A DNA stretch of 64,000 nt. Origin: Oscillibacter sp. 1-3. GTDB lineage: Bacteria > Bacillota > Clostridia > Oscillospirales > Oscillospiraceae. Below the pieces are notes generated by a model. That model saw only the letters and a list, made by a program, of their open reading frames with translations, was not told the DNA's origin and did not search any database. The translations under genes and the position numbers were made by a program. The DNA is taken from positions 124,001 to 188,000 of the forward strand of contig NZ_KE159710.1 in assembly GCF_000403435.2 (NCBI RefSeq), read 5' to 3'. Positions 7,984 to 17,993 of the stretch are shown one piece after another (the stretch's first letter is position 1; every line of letters begins with the position of its first letter).

Positions 7984-9953
7984 GTGCCAAACGAAATATC
8001 TTCGTCCCGGAATAGCTCACCGTCAATATAGACGGTGATGTGGGCCGTTCCCGTTCCCTCCAGGAGTATGAAATAGCTGCCGGGACGGCAGTCCACAGGC
8101 TCGTTTAGCAGGCAATCCGCATCCTGGAAAATCTGCAGCACTGCACTGTCACGGTCTGCAGGCAGGGGGATGGTAAGACCATAAGTCATGATGTCGCCCT
8201 CTCCTTCTTCCGGACCGTCGCTGACCACCACGTTAATCTTAGTGCCGGGAGCAACCTCGCCAGTGCTGGGGTCCTGGCGAATAATCAGTCCCGCCCGCAC
8301 TTCTGTGCTGGGCTCGGATGTGACCTCGCCAATCTCCAGGCCGCCAACCTGGAGCAAACTTTTCGCCAGATCCAGATCAATACCGGTCACAGAGATTACC
8401 TGGACCGGCTGCGGTCCTTTGCTGAGGACCACCCGGACCGTATCGCCGTCCTTTAGCACCGAGCCCTCGGCCGGCTCAAAGGAGATCACGTGGCCTTTGG
8501 TCACCTCATCACTGTACTCCCTCTCCCCCTCCTCAATGGTCAGATTGAACTTCTTCTTCAAATCCTGCATCATCACCGTGACTTCTGCCATAGAGCGGTC
8601 CTTTAGATTCAGCATGTTTCCGGTCTCCTGACCGGCGCTGATCCAGACCTTAATCTCCAGACTGTCGCCCTTGCGGGTCTCCCCTGCCGCCGGCTCCTGT
8701 TTGGCAATCTCTCCCGGAGCAAAGTCGTTGGAATAGATGGTCTCATTCTGTTGGGTAAGTGTAAAAATGCCTTTTATCTCCGCCAGCTCGCCCGCACTCT
8801 CCAGGGTCTGGCCCAGCACATTCGGCACGGCGTACTGCTCCGGCGCTGCCGGCTGGAAAGACCCCAGAATAGAGCGGAACAGCACCCCTGCCAGAGCCAG
8901 CGCCAACAGACATGCCACGACAACCAGCGCCACCCGTCCTTTGCTGACGACGGGCTCCGGCGGGTCATAGTCATCGTAATCCCAGCGGCGCTCCCGCTCC
9001 CGGACCGGGGTAGAGCGGTGTGAGACCGCGATGCTGCCGCCATGCGCCCCGCTGGTCCGCAGCTTCATGGTGGGCTCATCCACCTCCTCGGGCCGCAGGT
9101 CCTTCATCTCGAAGTCCAGGTTGGTGTCTGGATTCTTGCGGAATGTTTCCAGATCCAGGATCATCTCCTCCGCGGAGCTGTACCGGAGGTCGATGTTAGG
9201 GGCCATGGCCTTCATGCAGATCAGCTCCAGCTGCTCCGGAATCTCTGGATTGATCTCCCGGGGAGCCAGGGGGATGGAGCTCAGGTGCTGGATGGCTACG
9301 GATACGGCGGAGTCCCCCTCAAAGGGCAGCCGTCCCGCCAGCATTTCATACAGCACCACACCGGCGGAGTAGATGTCGCTGCGGGCGTCGGTCCGGTCGC
9401 CCCGGGCCTGCTCCGGCGAGATATAGTGGACAGAACCCAGGGCCTCCTGGGTCAGCGTCTGGGCAGAGTTTTCAAGGCAGGCGATACCGAAGTCGGCCAC
9501 CTTCACGCTGCCGTCCCGCAGGACCATGATATTCTGGGGCTTGATGTCCCGGTGGACGATGCCCCGGCTGTGGGCGTGGGAGAGGCCCCGCATGATCTGG
9601 GTGATGAAGTGCAGAGACTCCCGCCAGTTCAGACGGCCCCGTTTTTCCATATACTGCTTCAGCGTAATGCCGTCAATCAGTTCCATGACGATATACTCAA
9701 TATCGCCGCCCTTGGAGACGTCGTATACAGACACGATGTTGGGGTGGGACAGCTGGGCGACGGCCTGGGATTCCGCATTGAAACGGCGGCGGAAATCCGC
9801 GTCTTGGGCCAAGTCGCTCTTCAAAATCTTGATGGCCACCAGACGGTTGAGCCGGTGGCACTTGGCCTTGTAGACCACCGCCATGCCGCCCATACCGATC
9901 CGCTCCAGAATCTCGTAACGGTTATCCAGCATTTTTCCAATGTATTGATCCAT
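7980..9953 (-). CDS. prkC: PASTA-domain Ser/Thr protein kinase
   Basis: Membrane sensor kinase (657 aa). The N-terminal Hanks kinase domain has GMGGMAVVYKA, catalytic Lys42 in VAIK, IVHRDIKPQN, VADFGIA and activation loop TLTQEALGSVHYISPEQ. One transmembrane helix lies near residue 345-365. It is followed by three PASTA repeats, which in relatives bind muropeptides/lipid II, and an extra C-terminal beta-rich domain of about 75 residues. PrkC couples cell-wall state to growth, division and spore germination. It is encoded with its phosphatase PrpC and overlaps rsgA. Confidence 0.97.
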   Translation of the reverse strand: MDQYIGKMLDNRYEILERIGMGGMAVVYKAKCHRLNRLVAIKILKSDLAQDADFRRRFNAESQAVAQLSHPNIVSVYDVSKGGDIEYIVMELIDGITLKQYMEKRGRLNWRESLHFITQIMRGLSHAHSRGIVHRDIKPQNIMVLRDGSVKVADFGIACLENSAQTLTQEALGSVHYISPEQARGDRTDARSDIYSAGVVLYEMLAGRLPFEGDSAVSVAIQHLSSIPLAPREINPEIPEQLELICMKAMAPNIDLRYSSAEEMILDLETFRKNPDTNLDFEMKDLRPEEVDEPTMKLRTSGAHGGSIAVSHRSTPVRERERRWDYDDYDPPEPVVSKGRVALVVVACLLALALAGVLFRSILGSFQPAAPEQYAVPNVLGQTLESAGELAEIKGIFTLTQQNETIYSNDFAPGEIAKQEPAAGETRKGDSLEIKVWISAGQETGNMLNLKDRSMAEVTVMMQDLKKKFNLTIEEGEREYSDEVTKGHVISFEPAEGSVLKDGDTVRVVLSKGPQPVQVISVTGIDLDLAKSLLQVGGLEIGEVTSEPSTEVRAGLIIRQDPSTGEVAPGTKINVVVSDGPEEGEGDIMTYGLTIPLPADRDSAVLQIFQDADCLLNEPVDCRPGSYFILLEGTGTAHITVYIDGELFRDEDISFGT

Positions 9954-9969
9954 ATTGCCTCCCCCTTTC

Positions 9970-10710
9970 TTACACTACTTGCAGCAGCACGGCCGTCACA
10001 TTGTCCGGCGCGCCGTGCTCTCTGGCGATCTGTAGCAGCTGCTCCAGGGACTGCTCCACTCCCTCGCCGTGAAGGACCACGGACAGCATCTCCTGGTCGG
10101 TGACCGTGTTGACCAAACCGTCGCTGCACAGCAGCAGAAATTCCCCTGCCGCCAGGGGGCAGATGTACCCGTCGCATTCGGCGTCGATGTCCGGACCCAA
10201 GGCCCGGGTAATGAGGTTCCGGTTGGGGTGGCGGCGAGCCTCCTCGGCGGTGATGTCCCCCCGCTCCACCATGCTCTGCACCAGGGAGTGATCCTTGGTG
10301 ACCCGTGTAATCTCCCCGCCGGCGATGCGGTAGGCGCGGCTGTCCCCCACGTTGGTGATCACTGCCCCGCCCTCGTAGACCACGGCAGATACCAGGGTGG
10401 TGCCCATGCCGCCGTACTCCGGCGATTCCCCAGCGGCGGCTTGGATGGCTCGATTGGCCAGAGAGACGGCATAGGACGACGCCTCTCGCAGCTGCTCAGG
10501 GTCCATAGAGGCCGAGAGTACCTTCTCCAGCTCCTCCAGATAGGTGGTGACGGCGATCCGGCTGGCCAGCTTTCCGCCGGCAGTGCCGCCCATGCCGTCG
10601 CAGACCACGCAGACCGTGTGGCCGGAGGCGGTTTCCTCCCTCACCGCATAGGCGTCCTGGTTCTCCTTTCGGACCAGTCCCACGTCAGTGATGCCCTGTA
10701 CTCGAATCAT
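9970..10710 (-). CDS. prpC: PP2C-family Ser/Thr phosphatase, PrkC antagonist
   Basis: Mn-dependent protein phosphatase (246 aa) that reverses PrkC phosphorylation. Motifs include TDVGLVRKENQD near the N-terminus, VCDGMGGTAGG, VGDSRAYRI, TKDHS, LLLCSDGLVN and GAPDNVTAV, which place the metal-binding aspartates. The start overlaps the rlmN stop by 4 nt and prkC follows after 16 nt. Confidence 0.97.
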   Translation of the reverse strand: MIRVQGITDVGLVRKENQDAYAVREETASGHTVCVVCDGMGGTAGGKLASRIAVTTYLEELEKVLSASMDPEQLREASSYAVSLANRAIQAAAGESPEYGGMGTTLVSAVVYEGGAVITNVGDSRAYRIAGGEITRVTKDHSLVQSMVERGDITAEEARRHPNRNLITRALGPDIDAECDGYICPLAAGEFLLLCSDGLVNTVTDQEMLSVVLHGEGVEQSLEQLLQIAREHGAPDNVTAVLLQVV

Positions 10711-11750
10711 TGGGAATCCTCCCCTTTCTGTGCTTCTTCCAATGCCTTCCGGCGGAGCTGTCCGCAGGAGGCGTCAATATCTCCACCCAGGCTCCGCCGC
10801 ACGGTGGCGGTGAGGCCGTGGGACTCCAGGCGCTTTTGAAAAGCCGCCAGCCGCTTCGAGGGCTTCAAGGGACTCTCCGCCACGTTGTTGAGTGGGATCA
10901 GATTTACGTGGCTGGGCATTCCCCGCAGCTTTTGGGCAATCAGATCCGCCTGCCAGTCATGGTCGTTGACGCCGTTGATCATAGCGTATTCAAAAGAGAT
11001 CCGCCGCCCGGTCTTTTGGAAGTAGCTGTGGCAGGCGTCAAACAGCTCCTCCACGTCATAGGCCCGGTTCACCGGCATGATTTTAGAACGGGTCTCGCTG
11101 TCCGGCGCGTGGAGGGAGACGGACAGCGTCAGCTGCAGTTCCGCCTCCCCGAGGCGGCGGATGCCGGGGATCAGCCCGCAGGTGGACAGGGAGATGTGGC
11201 GCATCCCGATATTCAGCCCCTCCGGGTGGTTTACCAACTCCAAAAAACGCAGCACCGCGTCCAGGTTGTCCAGCGGTTCGCCAATGCCCATCAGCACGAT
11301 GTTGGAGACCGCTTCCCCGGAATCCAGCTGGGTGAAAATTACCTGATCCAGAATCTCGGCGGGCGTCAGGTCCCGTACCTTTCCCGCAATGGTAGAGGCG
11401 CAGAATGCACAGCCCATCCGGCAGCCCACCTGCGTGGAGACGCACACGGTATTGCCGTGGCGGTACCGCATGAGAACGGACTCGACACAGTTGCCGTCCG
11501 CCAGCTCCCACAAATATTTTACGGTTCCGTCCAGCCGGGAGACCTGCTTCCGGACCGCCTTCGGCACAGCAAGGGGATAGGCTTCCGCCAGCTTCTCCCG
11601 AAGGCCTTTGGGTACATTTCCCATCTCATCATAGGATTGTATCCCCTTATGCAGCCAGGTAAACACCTGCTTTCCCCGAAAGGCCGGTTCACCCATGGCC
11701 CACAGGGATTCCGTCAGCTCCGGAAGGGTCATCGACTTCAGCTCGTTCAT
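10707..11750 (-). CDS. rlmN: 23S rRNA/tRNA adenine-C2 methyltransferase
   Basis: Radical SAM enzyme (347 aa) that methylates C2 of A2503 in 23S rRNA and A37 in some tRNAs. The 4Fe-4S motif is C110-x3-C114-x2-C117 (GCRMGCAFCAS); GIGEPLDN and SLHAPDSETRSKIMPVN are typical. The ATG at 11750 is supported by GAGGA ahead of it and by an ATGA overlap with rsmB; the longer frame would extend 22 codons into rsmB. Confidence 0.97.
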   Translation of the reverse strand: MNELKSMTLPELTESLWAMGEPAFRGKQVFTWLHKGIQSYDEMGNVPKGLREKLAEAYPLAVPKAVRKQVSRLDGTVKYLWELADGNCVESVLMRYRHGNTVCVSTQVGCRMGCAFCASTIAGKVRDLTPAEILDQVIFTQLDSGEAVSNIVLMGIGEPLDNLDAVLRFLELVNHPEGLNIGMRHISLSTCGLIPGIRRLGEAELQLTLSVSLHAPDSETRSKIMPVNRAYDVEELFDACHSYFQKTGRRISFEYAMINGVNDHDWQADLIAQKLRGMPSHVNLIPLNNVAESPLKPSKRLAAFQKRLESHGLTATVRRSLGGDIDASCGQLRRKALEEAQKGEDSQ

Positions 11751-13075
11751 AATTTCCTCGCTTGCCGCCGCATACGGCAGATGTAAAAGCCGTCTGTCCC
11801 ATGGCGCTGAGGCCACAGGGTGATCTCTCCCGGGACCTCGCCCAGAAACGGCAGTGAAAAGGTTTCCCGGGAAAAGTCCGGGTGCTCCGCCAAAAAGGCG
11901 TCTGCCGTCTGGCCGTTCTCCTCCGGCAGAACGGTACAGGTGGAGTACAACAGCACGCCGCCGGGGCTGACATAGGCGGCTGCGTTGTCCAATATATCGT
12001 GCTGTATCACCGGCAGGGAGAAGAGCTCATCCGCCTTCTTATAACGGATGTCCGGCTTTTTCCGGATAATGCCAAGCCCGGAGCAGGGAGCGTCCACCAG
12101 CACCGCGTCAAACTGACCGATCCATTCCGGACAAGCTCTCCGCCCATCGGCGGCAGAGGTCTCAATACTGGCGAGTCCCAGCCGTTCCGCGCCATCCTGA
12201 ATCCGTTTCAGCTTTTTCTCGTGGAGATCACAGGCCAGAACGCGGCCCCGGTCCTCCATGGCGATGGCGGCGGCAAAGGATTTGCCCCCAGGGGCGGCGC
12301 ATACGTCCAGCACCCGATCTCCCGGCTTCACATCCATTGCCATGACCGCCAGACGGGCCGCTGGGTCCTGGATATAGAACGCTCCGTCCCGAAAGGCTTT
12401 CAGACGCTCCAGCTCCCCCGTTCCGGACAGCAGTAGACAATCCGGAAGCCAGGGGTGGAAGTCGGCCTTTACACCCTCCGCTTCCAGTGACTTGCAGAGC
12501 TCCTCCGCCGTTCCCCGCAGAGAATTGACCTGAGCCGCCGCAGGCGGCTGGCTGTTGCCGGCGGCCAGGAACCGCTCTGTCTCCTCCCTGCCCAGCAGAA
12601 TCAAAAGCCGCTTCACCAGCCACTTGGGATGGCTGTACCGGATAGAGAGGTACCTTGCCTCGTTCTGTTCCGAGATGGAGGGCAGACTGTCTCTATTTTG
12701 GGAGATCTTCCGCAGGACGGCGTTGACCAGGCCGGCGGCCTGTCCCCGCCCCGCCGCCTTTGCCAGCTCCACGGAGGTGTTCACCGCGGCGCTGTCCGGC
12801 ACCTTGTCCAGAAACAGAATCTGGTACGCGCCGATGCGGAGAATGTCCAGCAGGGGCGGCTGTAGGTGGTCCGGCTTCTGGGAGCAGTAGGCGGAAAGAT
12901 AGAAGTCCAGCAGCAGCCGGTTCTGGGTCACGCCGTAGACAATCCTGCTGCAAAGCGCCGCCTCCGGACCAAACAGGCCGTCCCGGCCCAACTGGGCTTT
13001 CAGGGCGGCGTCCGCCCAAGCCCCGCCCGCACGGCAGCTGGTCAGCACCCGCAGGGCCGTCTCCCGGGCGCTCAC
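11747..13075 (-). CDS. rsmB: 16S rRNA m5C967 methyltransferase
   Basis: 442 aa with an N-terminal NusB-like RNA-binding domain (ARETALRVL...DFYLSAY) and a C-terminal Rossmann SAM methyltransferase. It has VCAAPGGKSF, the DAPCSGLGIIRKKPDIRY motif IV and the catalytic-cysteine motif STCTVLPEENG. It starts with GTG in a GTGA overlap with the preceding peptidase gene. Confidence 0.96.
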   Translation of the reverse strand: MSARETALRVLTSCRAGGAWADAALKAQLGRDGLFGPEAALCSRIVYGVTQNRLLLDFYLSAYCSQKPDHLQPPLLDILRIGAYQILFLDKVPDSAAVNTSVELAKAAGRGQAAGLVNAVLRKISQNRDSLPSISEQNEARYLSIRYSHPKWLVKRLLILLGREETERFLAAGNSQPPAAAQVNSLRGTAEELCKSLEAEGVKADFHPWLPDCLLLSGTGELERLKAFRDGAFYIQDPAARLAVMAMDVKPGDRVLDVCAAPGGKSFAAAIAMEDRGRVLACDLHEKKLKRIQDGAERLGLASIETSAADGRRACPEWIGQFDAVLVDAPCSGLGIIRKKPDIRYKKADELFSLPVIQHDILDNAAAYVSPGGVLLYSTCTVLPEENGQTADAFLAEHPDFSRETFSLPFLGEVPGEITLWPQRHGTDGFYICRMRRQARKL

Positions 13076-13806
13076 CGGCCGCCTCCTCTGCGCCCGTTAT
13101 TGCTCCGGCCCAGAAAGATCAGCACGAACCGCAGCAGCTGCAAAGCCGACATCAGCAGCGCCGCCACATAGGTCATAGCCGCCGCCCGCAGAACTCTTTT
13201 CGCTCCGCTTACCTCGTCTCCCTCCAGCAGCCCCTGCCCCTCAATGGTCTGGATGGCCCGGGCGGAGGCGTTGAACTCCACCGGCAGCGTCACCAGCTGG
13301 AAAAGCGTGGTCAGGGAAAACAGCAGGATTCCCGCAAGAAACAGCGTCTGGCTGTACAGCGCCATGCCGACGATCAGCAGGATAAAGGAGAACTTGGAGC
13401 CGATCTGCGTGGCGGGGATAATCGCCCCCCGCAGCCGCACAGGGCCGTAGTTCTCGGCGTACTGGACGGCGTGTCCCGCCTCATGGGCCGCCACGCCAAC
13501 CGCCGCAATGGTGGGGGCGTTGTAGACAGCATCCGAGAGATAGATGGTGTTATCCCTGGGATCGTAATGATCCGTCAGCTTTCCACGGCAGGAGCGGATG
13601 GGAACATCGTACACGCCGTGGGCCCGAAGGACCGCCTCCGCCGCCTGGGCTCCGGTCAGCCGCCTGCGGTTATTGACGGCGCTGTACCGCCGGAAATTCC
13701 CGCTGACCTGGGCCTGAGCCCAGAGAGAGAGGATCATCACCGGGATCAGCAGAACGCAGTAGATGTTGTTGGCAAGAAAATCACCGTAGTTGTAGTAATA
13801 AGGCAT
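13072..13806 (-). CDS. Membrane zinc metallopeptidase, YugP family
   Basis: 244 aa with an N-terminal hydrophobic segment, a zinc site HEAGH at residues 108-112 and two or three further hydrophobic segments at about 125-175 and 210-235. DNTIYLSDAVYNAPTIAAVGVAAHEAGH is the family core. Substrate unknown. It is part of the translation-linked cluster, 13 nt after fmt and overlapping rsmB. Confidence 0.92.
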   Translation of the reverse strand: MPYYYNYGDFLANNIYCVLLIPVMILSLWAQAQVSGNFRRYSAVNNRRRLTGAQAAEAVLRAHGVYDVPIRSCRGKLTDHYDPRDNTIYLSDAVYNAPTIAAVGVAAHEAGHAVQYAENYGPVRLRGAIIPATQIGSKFSFILLIVGMALYSQTLFLAGILLFSLTTLFQLVTLPVEFNASARAIQTIEGQGLLEGDEVSGAKRVLRAAAMTYVAALLMSALQLLRFVLIFLGRSNNGRRGGGR

Positions 13807-13819
13807 AGAATTCCTCGAT

Positions 13820-14740
13820 TCAGCATTGGATTGGATGCCCCAGCAGGTAGGCCGCCGCAGTCATCCGCTTTCCCCCCTGGGCCTGGAGCTCCAGAATCCG
13901 GAGGAGTCTGCCGTCCCCGCAGGCGATGTCGATGCCCTGTTTTCCCGCCGCCGCGATGGTTCCGGGCCGGGCTGCGGTCTCCTCTCCGGTCTCCCGCACG
14001 GAGAACAGCTTTATGGGTGCCCCGCCGATCACGTCCGTGGCGGCGCAGGGCCAGGGGATCAGCCCCCTCACCTGACAGGCGATCTCATGGGCGGAGCGGG
14101 TCCAGTCCACGGGAGACATCTCCCTGCTGAGCATGGAGGCATAGGTCTGCCGGCTTTCATCCTGGGGCATCCTTTGGGCGGTCCCCGCCGCTAAAGCCGC
14201 CACCGCCTCGGACAGCGCCTCCGCCCCCAGCTCCGCTAACCGGGCCGTGAGAGACTGGGCGTCCTCCTCCACCCCGATGGAGGTGGACTTCTGCAGGATT
14301 ACATCCCCGGCGTCCAGCTCTTTTGCCATATACATGATGGAGACGCCGGTCTCCGTCTCACCGTTCAAAATTGCCCAGTTGATGGGGGCCGCCCCCCGGT
14401 ACTTTGGCAGAAGGGACGAGTGGACATTGATGGAGCCATAGGGCGGAACGTTCAAAATGTCCTCCGGCAAAAGCTTTCCATAGGCCGCCACTACGATCAG
14501 CTCCGGCGCCAGCTCCCGCACCAGGTCCAGAGCACTTCCGTCCCGCATAGAAGCCGGCTGATAAACCGGAACGCCAACTGTAACGGAATATTCCTTCACA
14601 GGGGAGAAGGTCATCTTATGTCCCCGGTTTTTCGGCTTGTCCGGCTGAGTAAAGACGCCGCAGACTGTATGTCCGTCCTCCACCAGCCGCCGCAGTGACG
14701 ACACGGCGAACTCCGGTGTTCCCATGAACAAAACGCGCAC
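13820..14740 (-). CDS. fmt: Methionyl-tRNA formyltransferase
   Basis: Formylates initiator Met-tRNA using 10-formyl-THF (306 aa). VLFMGTPEFAV opens the catalytic domain; the catalytic Asn-His-Asp set sits in INVHSSLLPKYRGAAPINWAI and the GVSIMYMAKELDAGDV region. The GTG at 14740 is chosen because GAGGAGGAGTG lies 6 nt ahead and it begins 4 nt after def. Peptide deformylase, the enzyme that removes the formyl group, is encoded just upstream. Confidence 0.96.
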   Translation of the reverse strand: MRVLFMGTPEFAVSSLRRLVEDGHTVCGVFTQPDKPKNRGHKMTFSPVKEYSVTVGVPVYQPASMRDGSALDLVRELAPELIVVAAYGKLLPEDILNVPPYGSINVHSSLLPKYRGAAPINWAILNGETETGVSIMYMAKELDAGDVILQKSTSIGVEEDAQSLTARLAELGAEALSEAVAALAAGTAQRMPQDESRQTYASMLSREMSPVDWTRSAHEIACQVRGLIPWPCAATDVIGGAPIKLFSVRETGEETAARPGTIAAAGKQGIDIACGDGRLLRILELQAQGGKRMTAAAYLLGHPIQC

Positions 14741-14744
14741 AGAC

Positions 14745-15239
14745 TCACTCCTCCTCTTCGTCCAGATACTCCTGCAGTTCCTCCTCCGTGAGGAAGTGGT
14801 CAATGTGCTCAGTGTACATATGGCCGTCCAGATGCTCGATCTCATGGCAGAAAGCCTGGGCTGTCAGACCCTCGCCCTCGGCCTCAAACCACTCCCCATT
14901 CCGGTCCTGGGCCCGTATCCGAACCACCTCCGGCCGGGCCACAAGGCCCCACTTGCCCGGAATGCTGAGACATCCCTCCAGACGCATCTGCTCGCCGCTC
15001 TGGGACAGGATCTCCGGGTTAATCAGCTCCAGATACTCCTCCGAATCCTCATCCAGCACCAGGCAAGCCCGGCGCAGAACCCCCACCTGGGGGGCCGCAA
15101 GCCCCGCTCCGCCGGCCTCCGACAGAGTCTCCGCCATGTCGTCCAGCAGCTGGTGCAGACGAGCGTTAAAGTTCGTCACGGGGCGGCAGACCTTTGTTAG
15201 GCAGTCGTCCCCCTGTTCAACGATTTTTCGCAATGCCAT
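14745..15239 (-). CDS. def: Peptide deformylase
   Basis: 164-aa metallohydrolase that removes the N-formyl group from nascent proteins. The three motifs are GAGLAAPQVG (44-53), EGCLS (88-92, Cys90 metal ligand) and HEIEH (132-136, two His ligands and catalytic Glu133). Motif 3 reads CHEIEHLDG instead of the common QHExDHLxG, a mild variation that keeps all ligands. Confidence 0.96.
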   Translation of the reverse strand: MALRKIVEQGDDCLTKVCRPVTNFNARLHQLLDDMAETLSEAGGAGLAAPQVGVLRRACLVLDEDSEEYLELINPEILSQSGEQMRLEGCLSIPGKWGLVARPEVVRIRAQDRNGEWFEAEGEGLTAQAFCHEIEHLDGHMYTEHIDHFLTEEELQEYLDEEEE

Positions 15240-15281
15240 AAATTTTATCCTCCTAATGGTTCGGACAACTCTGTCCCGCTC

Positions 15282-17750
15282 TTACTCCAGGCCGTTGCAG
15301 TCCGCAAAAATATGAAGTCCGCGGTTTTCGCGGTTATTGGCAAATTCCTTCAAAACCCAGCTCACCAGTTCCCGGGCGGCCTTATCGTTTTTCCCCACCA
15401 AAAGCACCCGGTAACGGTAGCGGTTGTTCAGCTTTACCACCGGAGCGGGCGCGGGGCCCAGAACCTCCGGCTGGCTGGCCGAGACCGGCGGCGCGGCGCA
15501 CAAGGTCCGCAGACGCTCCCGCAGGGCCGCGGCGGCCCGTAGAACGACGCCTTCCTCCGTCCCGGAGACTGTGAAAGTAAAGAGGTCCGCAAAAGGCGGA
15601 TAGCGCCGCAGACGCCGCAGGCGGATCTCGTTTTCATAGAAGCCGTCGTAGTCCTGCCGGGCGGCGCACTGAATGACATCGTTTCCCGGCGTGTAAGTCT
15701 GAATCACCGCACGGCCCGTCCGGTTTCCTCGTCCCGCACGGCCCACCACCTGAGTCAGCAGACTGAAGGTGCGTTCGGCGGCGCGGTAGTTGTCCACATA
15801 CAGCGAGAGGTCGGCGGACAGGACGCCCACCAGCGTTACATTCTCAAAGTCCAGCCCCTTGGCCACCATCTGGGTACCCAGGAGGATGGGGACTTTTTCT
15901 TTTTCAAAGTGAGACAATATCTCCTCGTGGCGGCCGGAGGCGGTATCCGCATCCATTCGCAAGACCCCCGCCTCCGGAAACAGATCCCGCAGTTCCTCCT
16001 CCACCCGCTGGGTGCCGGTGCCCACATGCTTCATCATTCCGCCGCATACGGGACATGTATCGTTCAGCGGCCGGGAGTGGCCGCAGTAATGGCACATCAG
16101 CCGCCCATTGGCGGAGTGGTATGTCAACGCAGTACTGCAGCGGGGACACTCCGGCACATGGCCGCACTCTCCGCACAGCAGCATGCGGCTGTTGCCCCGG
16201 CGGTTCAAAAACAAAATGCTCTGCTCCCCGCGGGAGAGGTTCTGCTCCAGCTCCCGGCGCAGAACGGCGCCGATCAAGCCCGGATTCCCGGCGCGGATTT
16301 CCTCCCGAAGATCCGCCACCAGCACTTCCGGCAGGCCCTGCCGGTTATACCGCTGCCGCAGCAGGGCCCTGTGGTAAATTCCGTTCTTCGCGGCCCAGGC
16401 TGTCTCTACCGCCGGTGTGGCGGACCCCAGCACCAGTGTGGCCCCTTGACGTCCGCAGAGATATTTCGCCACGTCCCGGGTGTGATACCGGGGCGGGTTC
16501 TCCGACTGGTAGCTGCCCTCCTGCTCCTCGTCCAGAATAATCAGCCCCAGGTTTCGAAGCGGCGCGAATATGGCGGAGCGAGTGCCCAGAACTACCTGGA
16601 CCTCCCCCCGCCGGATACGCTTCCACTGGTCATAGCGCTCCGTCATGCGCAGGCCGCTGTGGAGCATGGCGGCCCGGTCTCCGAAATAGGAGGAGAACTT
16701 CCGCATCATCTGAGGCGTCAGCGCAATCTCCGGCACCAGCACCATTACCTCTTTGTTTTGGGCCAGCATCTCCTGTACCAGCCGCAGATAGACCTGGGTC
16801 TTTCCGCTGCCGGTGACGCCATGGAGCAGCACCGCCTGCGCCGAGGGTCTCTCCGTCAAAGAGAGGATCTGTTCAAAAGCGGCCTGCTGTTCCCCGCTCA
16901 GTATGATGGGCGGTCCCGGCTCCGTCTGCTCCGGAATCGTGAGCCGCAGCGCCTCCTCCTCGGAAAAAGCAATCAGCCCTCTCTTCTCCAAGGCCCGCAG
17001 GGTCCGCATGGACGCGCCGGTGAAGTAGCACACGTCAGCGGCGGAGATCCGCCCGGCAGCGGCCAGAAGACTTACCACCTCATACCGCTGGGGCGCGGAG
17101 CGCCGCTTCGGCTCCACCGCGGCCAGAGCCTCCTCCACAGGAACGGCCAGCTCCGCCATCCGGCGGGACCGGTCCCCGATCTTCCGTCTGGCGGCAGTCT
17201 CACAGGTAACCACGCCGGCCTTCTGGAGCTTGCGCAGCACCGCGTCCGTCTGACTGCCGCAGCTGCAGCGCAGAGTCTCCAGATCCGCGCTGCCGCCGCC
17301 GGCGTACAACATGTCCAGCACAGGGACCGCATGCTTGATAGAAGCGGCCATGCCGTCAGCCGTCAGCCGGTCCATCTGAATGTCCGCCAGCCTCCAGATT
17401 TCCCGGAGCTGATACCACAGCCCGGCAGGCAGGATGGTCTTCACCGCCTCGAACAGCGTGCAGAAATACCGCTGCCGCATCCACAGCGCCAGTTCAATCC
17501 CCGCCCTATCCAGCACTGGCGACTGGTCCAGCACTGCTTTCAGGGGCTTGAGTCTTGGCGTCCGCTCCCCTGTTCCCCGGGCCAGAACCACGCCCTCAGA
17601 GCTCCGGTTTCCCCTCCCAAAGGGAACCATCACCCGGACGCCGGGAACCGCGGTCTCCAGCATCGTCTCCGGAACCAGATAGTCATAGGGCTTGTCTATG
17701 GCATAGGGCGCGGCACTGACCGCGACCTTGCAAATCACAGCGGCCTCCAT
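15282..17750 (-). CDS. priA: Primosomal protein N', replication restart helicase
   Basis: 822-aa superfamily 2 helicase that reloads the replisome at stalled forks. The N-terminal 3'-DNA-binding domain precedes Walker A GVTGSGKTQVY and DEEQ-type Walker B (ILDEEQEGSYQ). The zinc-binding insertion carries repeated CxxC pairs (CGECGHVPECPRC, CHYCGH, CPVCGG). The C-terminal helicase motifs include LGTQMVAKGLDF and TQVVGRAGRG. Confidence 0.97.
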   Translation of the reverse strand: MEAAVICKVAVSAAPYAIDKPYDYLVPETMLETAVPGVRVMVPFGRGNRSSEGVVLARGTGERTPRLKPLKAVLDQSPVLDRAGIELALWMRQRYFCTLFEAVKTILPAGLWYQLREIWRLADIQMDRLTADGMAASIKHAVPVLDMLYAGGGSADLETLRCSCGSQTDAVLRKLQKAGVVTCETAARRKIGDRSRRMAELAVPVEEALAAVEPKRRSAPQRYEVVSLLAAAGRISAADVCYFTGASMRTLRALEKRGLIAFSEEEALRLTIPEQTEPGPPIILSGEQQAAFEQILSLTERPSAQAVLLHGVTGSGKTQVYLRLVQEMLAQNKEVMVLVPEIALTPQMMRKFSSYFGDRAAMLHSGLRMTERYDQWKRIRRGEVQVVLGTRSAIFAPLRNLGLIILDEEQEGSYQSENPPRYHTRDVAKYLCGRQGATLVLGSATPAVETAWAAKNGIYHRALLRQRYNRQGLPEVLVADLREEIRAGNPGLIGAVLRRELEQNLSRGEQSILFLNRRGNSRMLLCGECGHVPECPRCSTALTYHSANGRLMCHYCGHSRPLNDTCPVCGGMMKHVGTGTQRVEEELRDLFPEAGVLRMDADTASGRHEEILSHFEKEKVPILLGTQMVAKGLDFENVTLVGVLSADLSLYVDNYRAAERTFSLLTQVVGRAGRGNRTGRAVIQTYTPGNDVIQCAARQDYDGFYENEIRLRRLRRYPPFADLFTFTVSGTEEGVVLRAAAALRERLRTLCAAPPVSASQPEVLGPAPAPVVKLNNRYRYRVLLVGKNDKAARELVSWVLKEFANNRENRGLHIFADCNGLE

Positions 17751-17771
17751 GCCCCGCCCCCTTTCGCCCTG

Positions 17772-17993
17772 TTATTCCCCGTCCTCTTCCGCCTTCAGAT
17801 CCACGCTGCCGGCGTCCAGACGGCCCTCAGCCACCTCATGGATGGCCAGGGTCACTGGCTTCTCATCCAGCGGTTCGCCGATCTCCTCAGCGGCCTCGGC
17901 GATCTGGCGGGCCCGGCGGGCCACCACATTCACCAGCATATAGCGGTTGGGCACATAGCTTGTCAGTTTGTCCATTGCGGGATACAGCATCAT
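17772..17993 (-). CDS. rpoZ: RNA polymerase omega subunit
   Basis: Small subunit (73 aa) aiding assembly of beta-prime. It has the omega core YVPNRYMLVNVVARRARQIAE followed by KPVTLAIHEVAEG and an acidic tail. The adjacent ATG codons at 17993 and 17990 are both possible; MLYPAMD from the second matches relatives better. The gmk-rpoZ-priA-def-fmt order is widely conserved. Confidence 0.95.
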   Translation of the reverse strand: MMLYPAMDKLTSYVPNRYMLVNVVARRARQIAEAAEEIGEPLDEKPVTLAIHEVAEGRLDAGSVDLKAEEDGE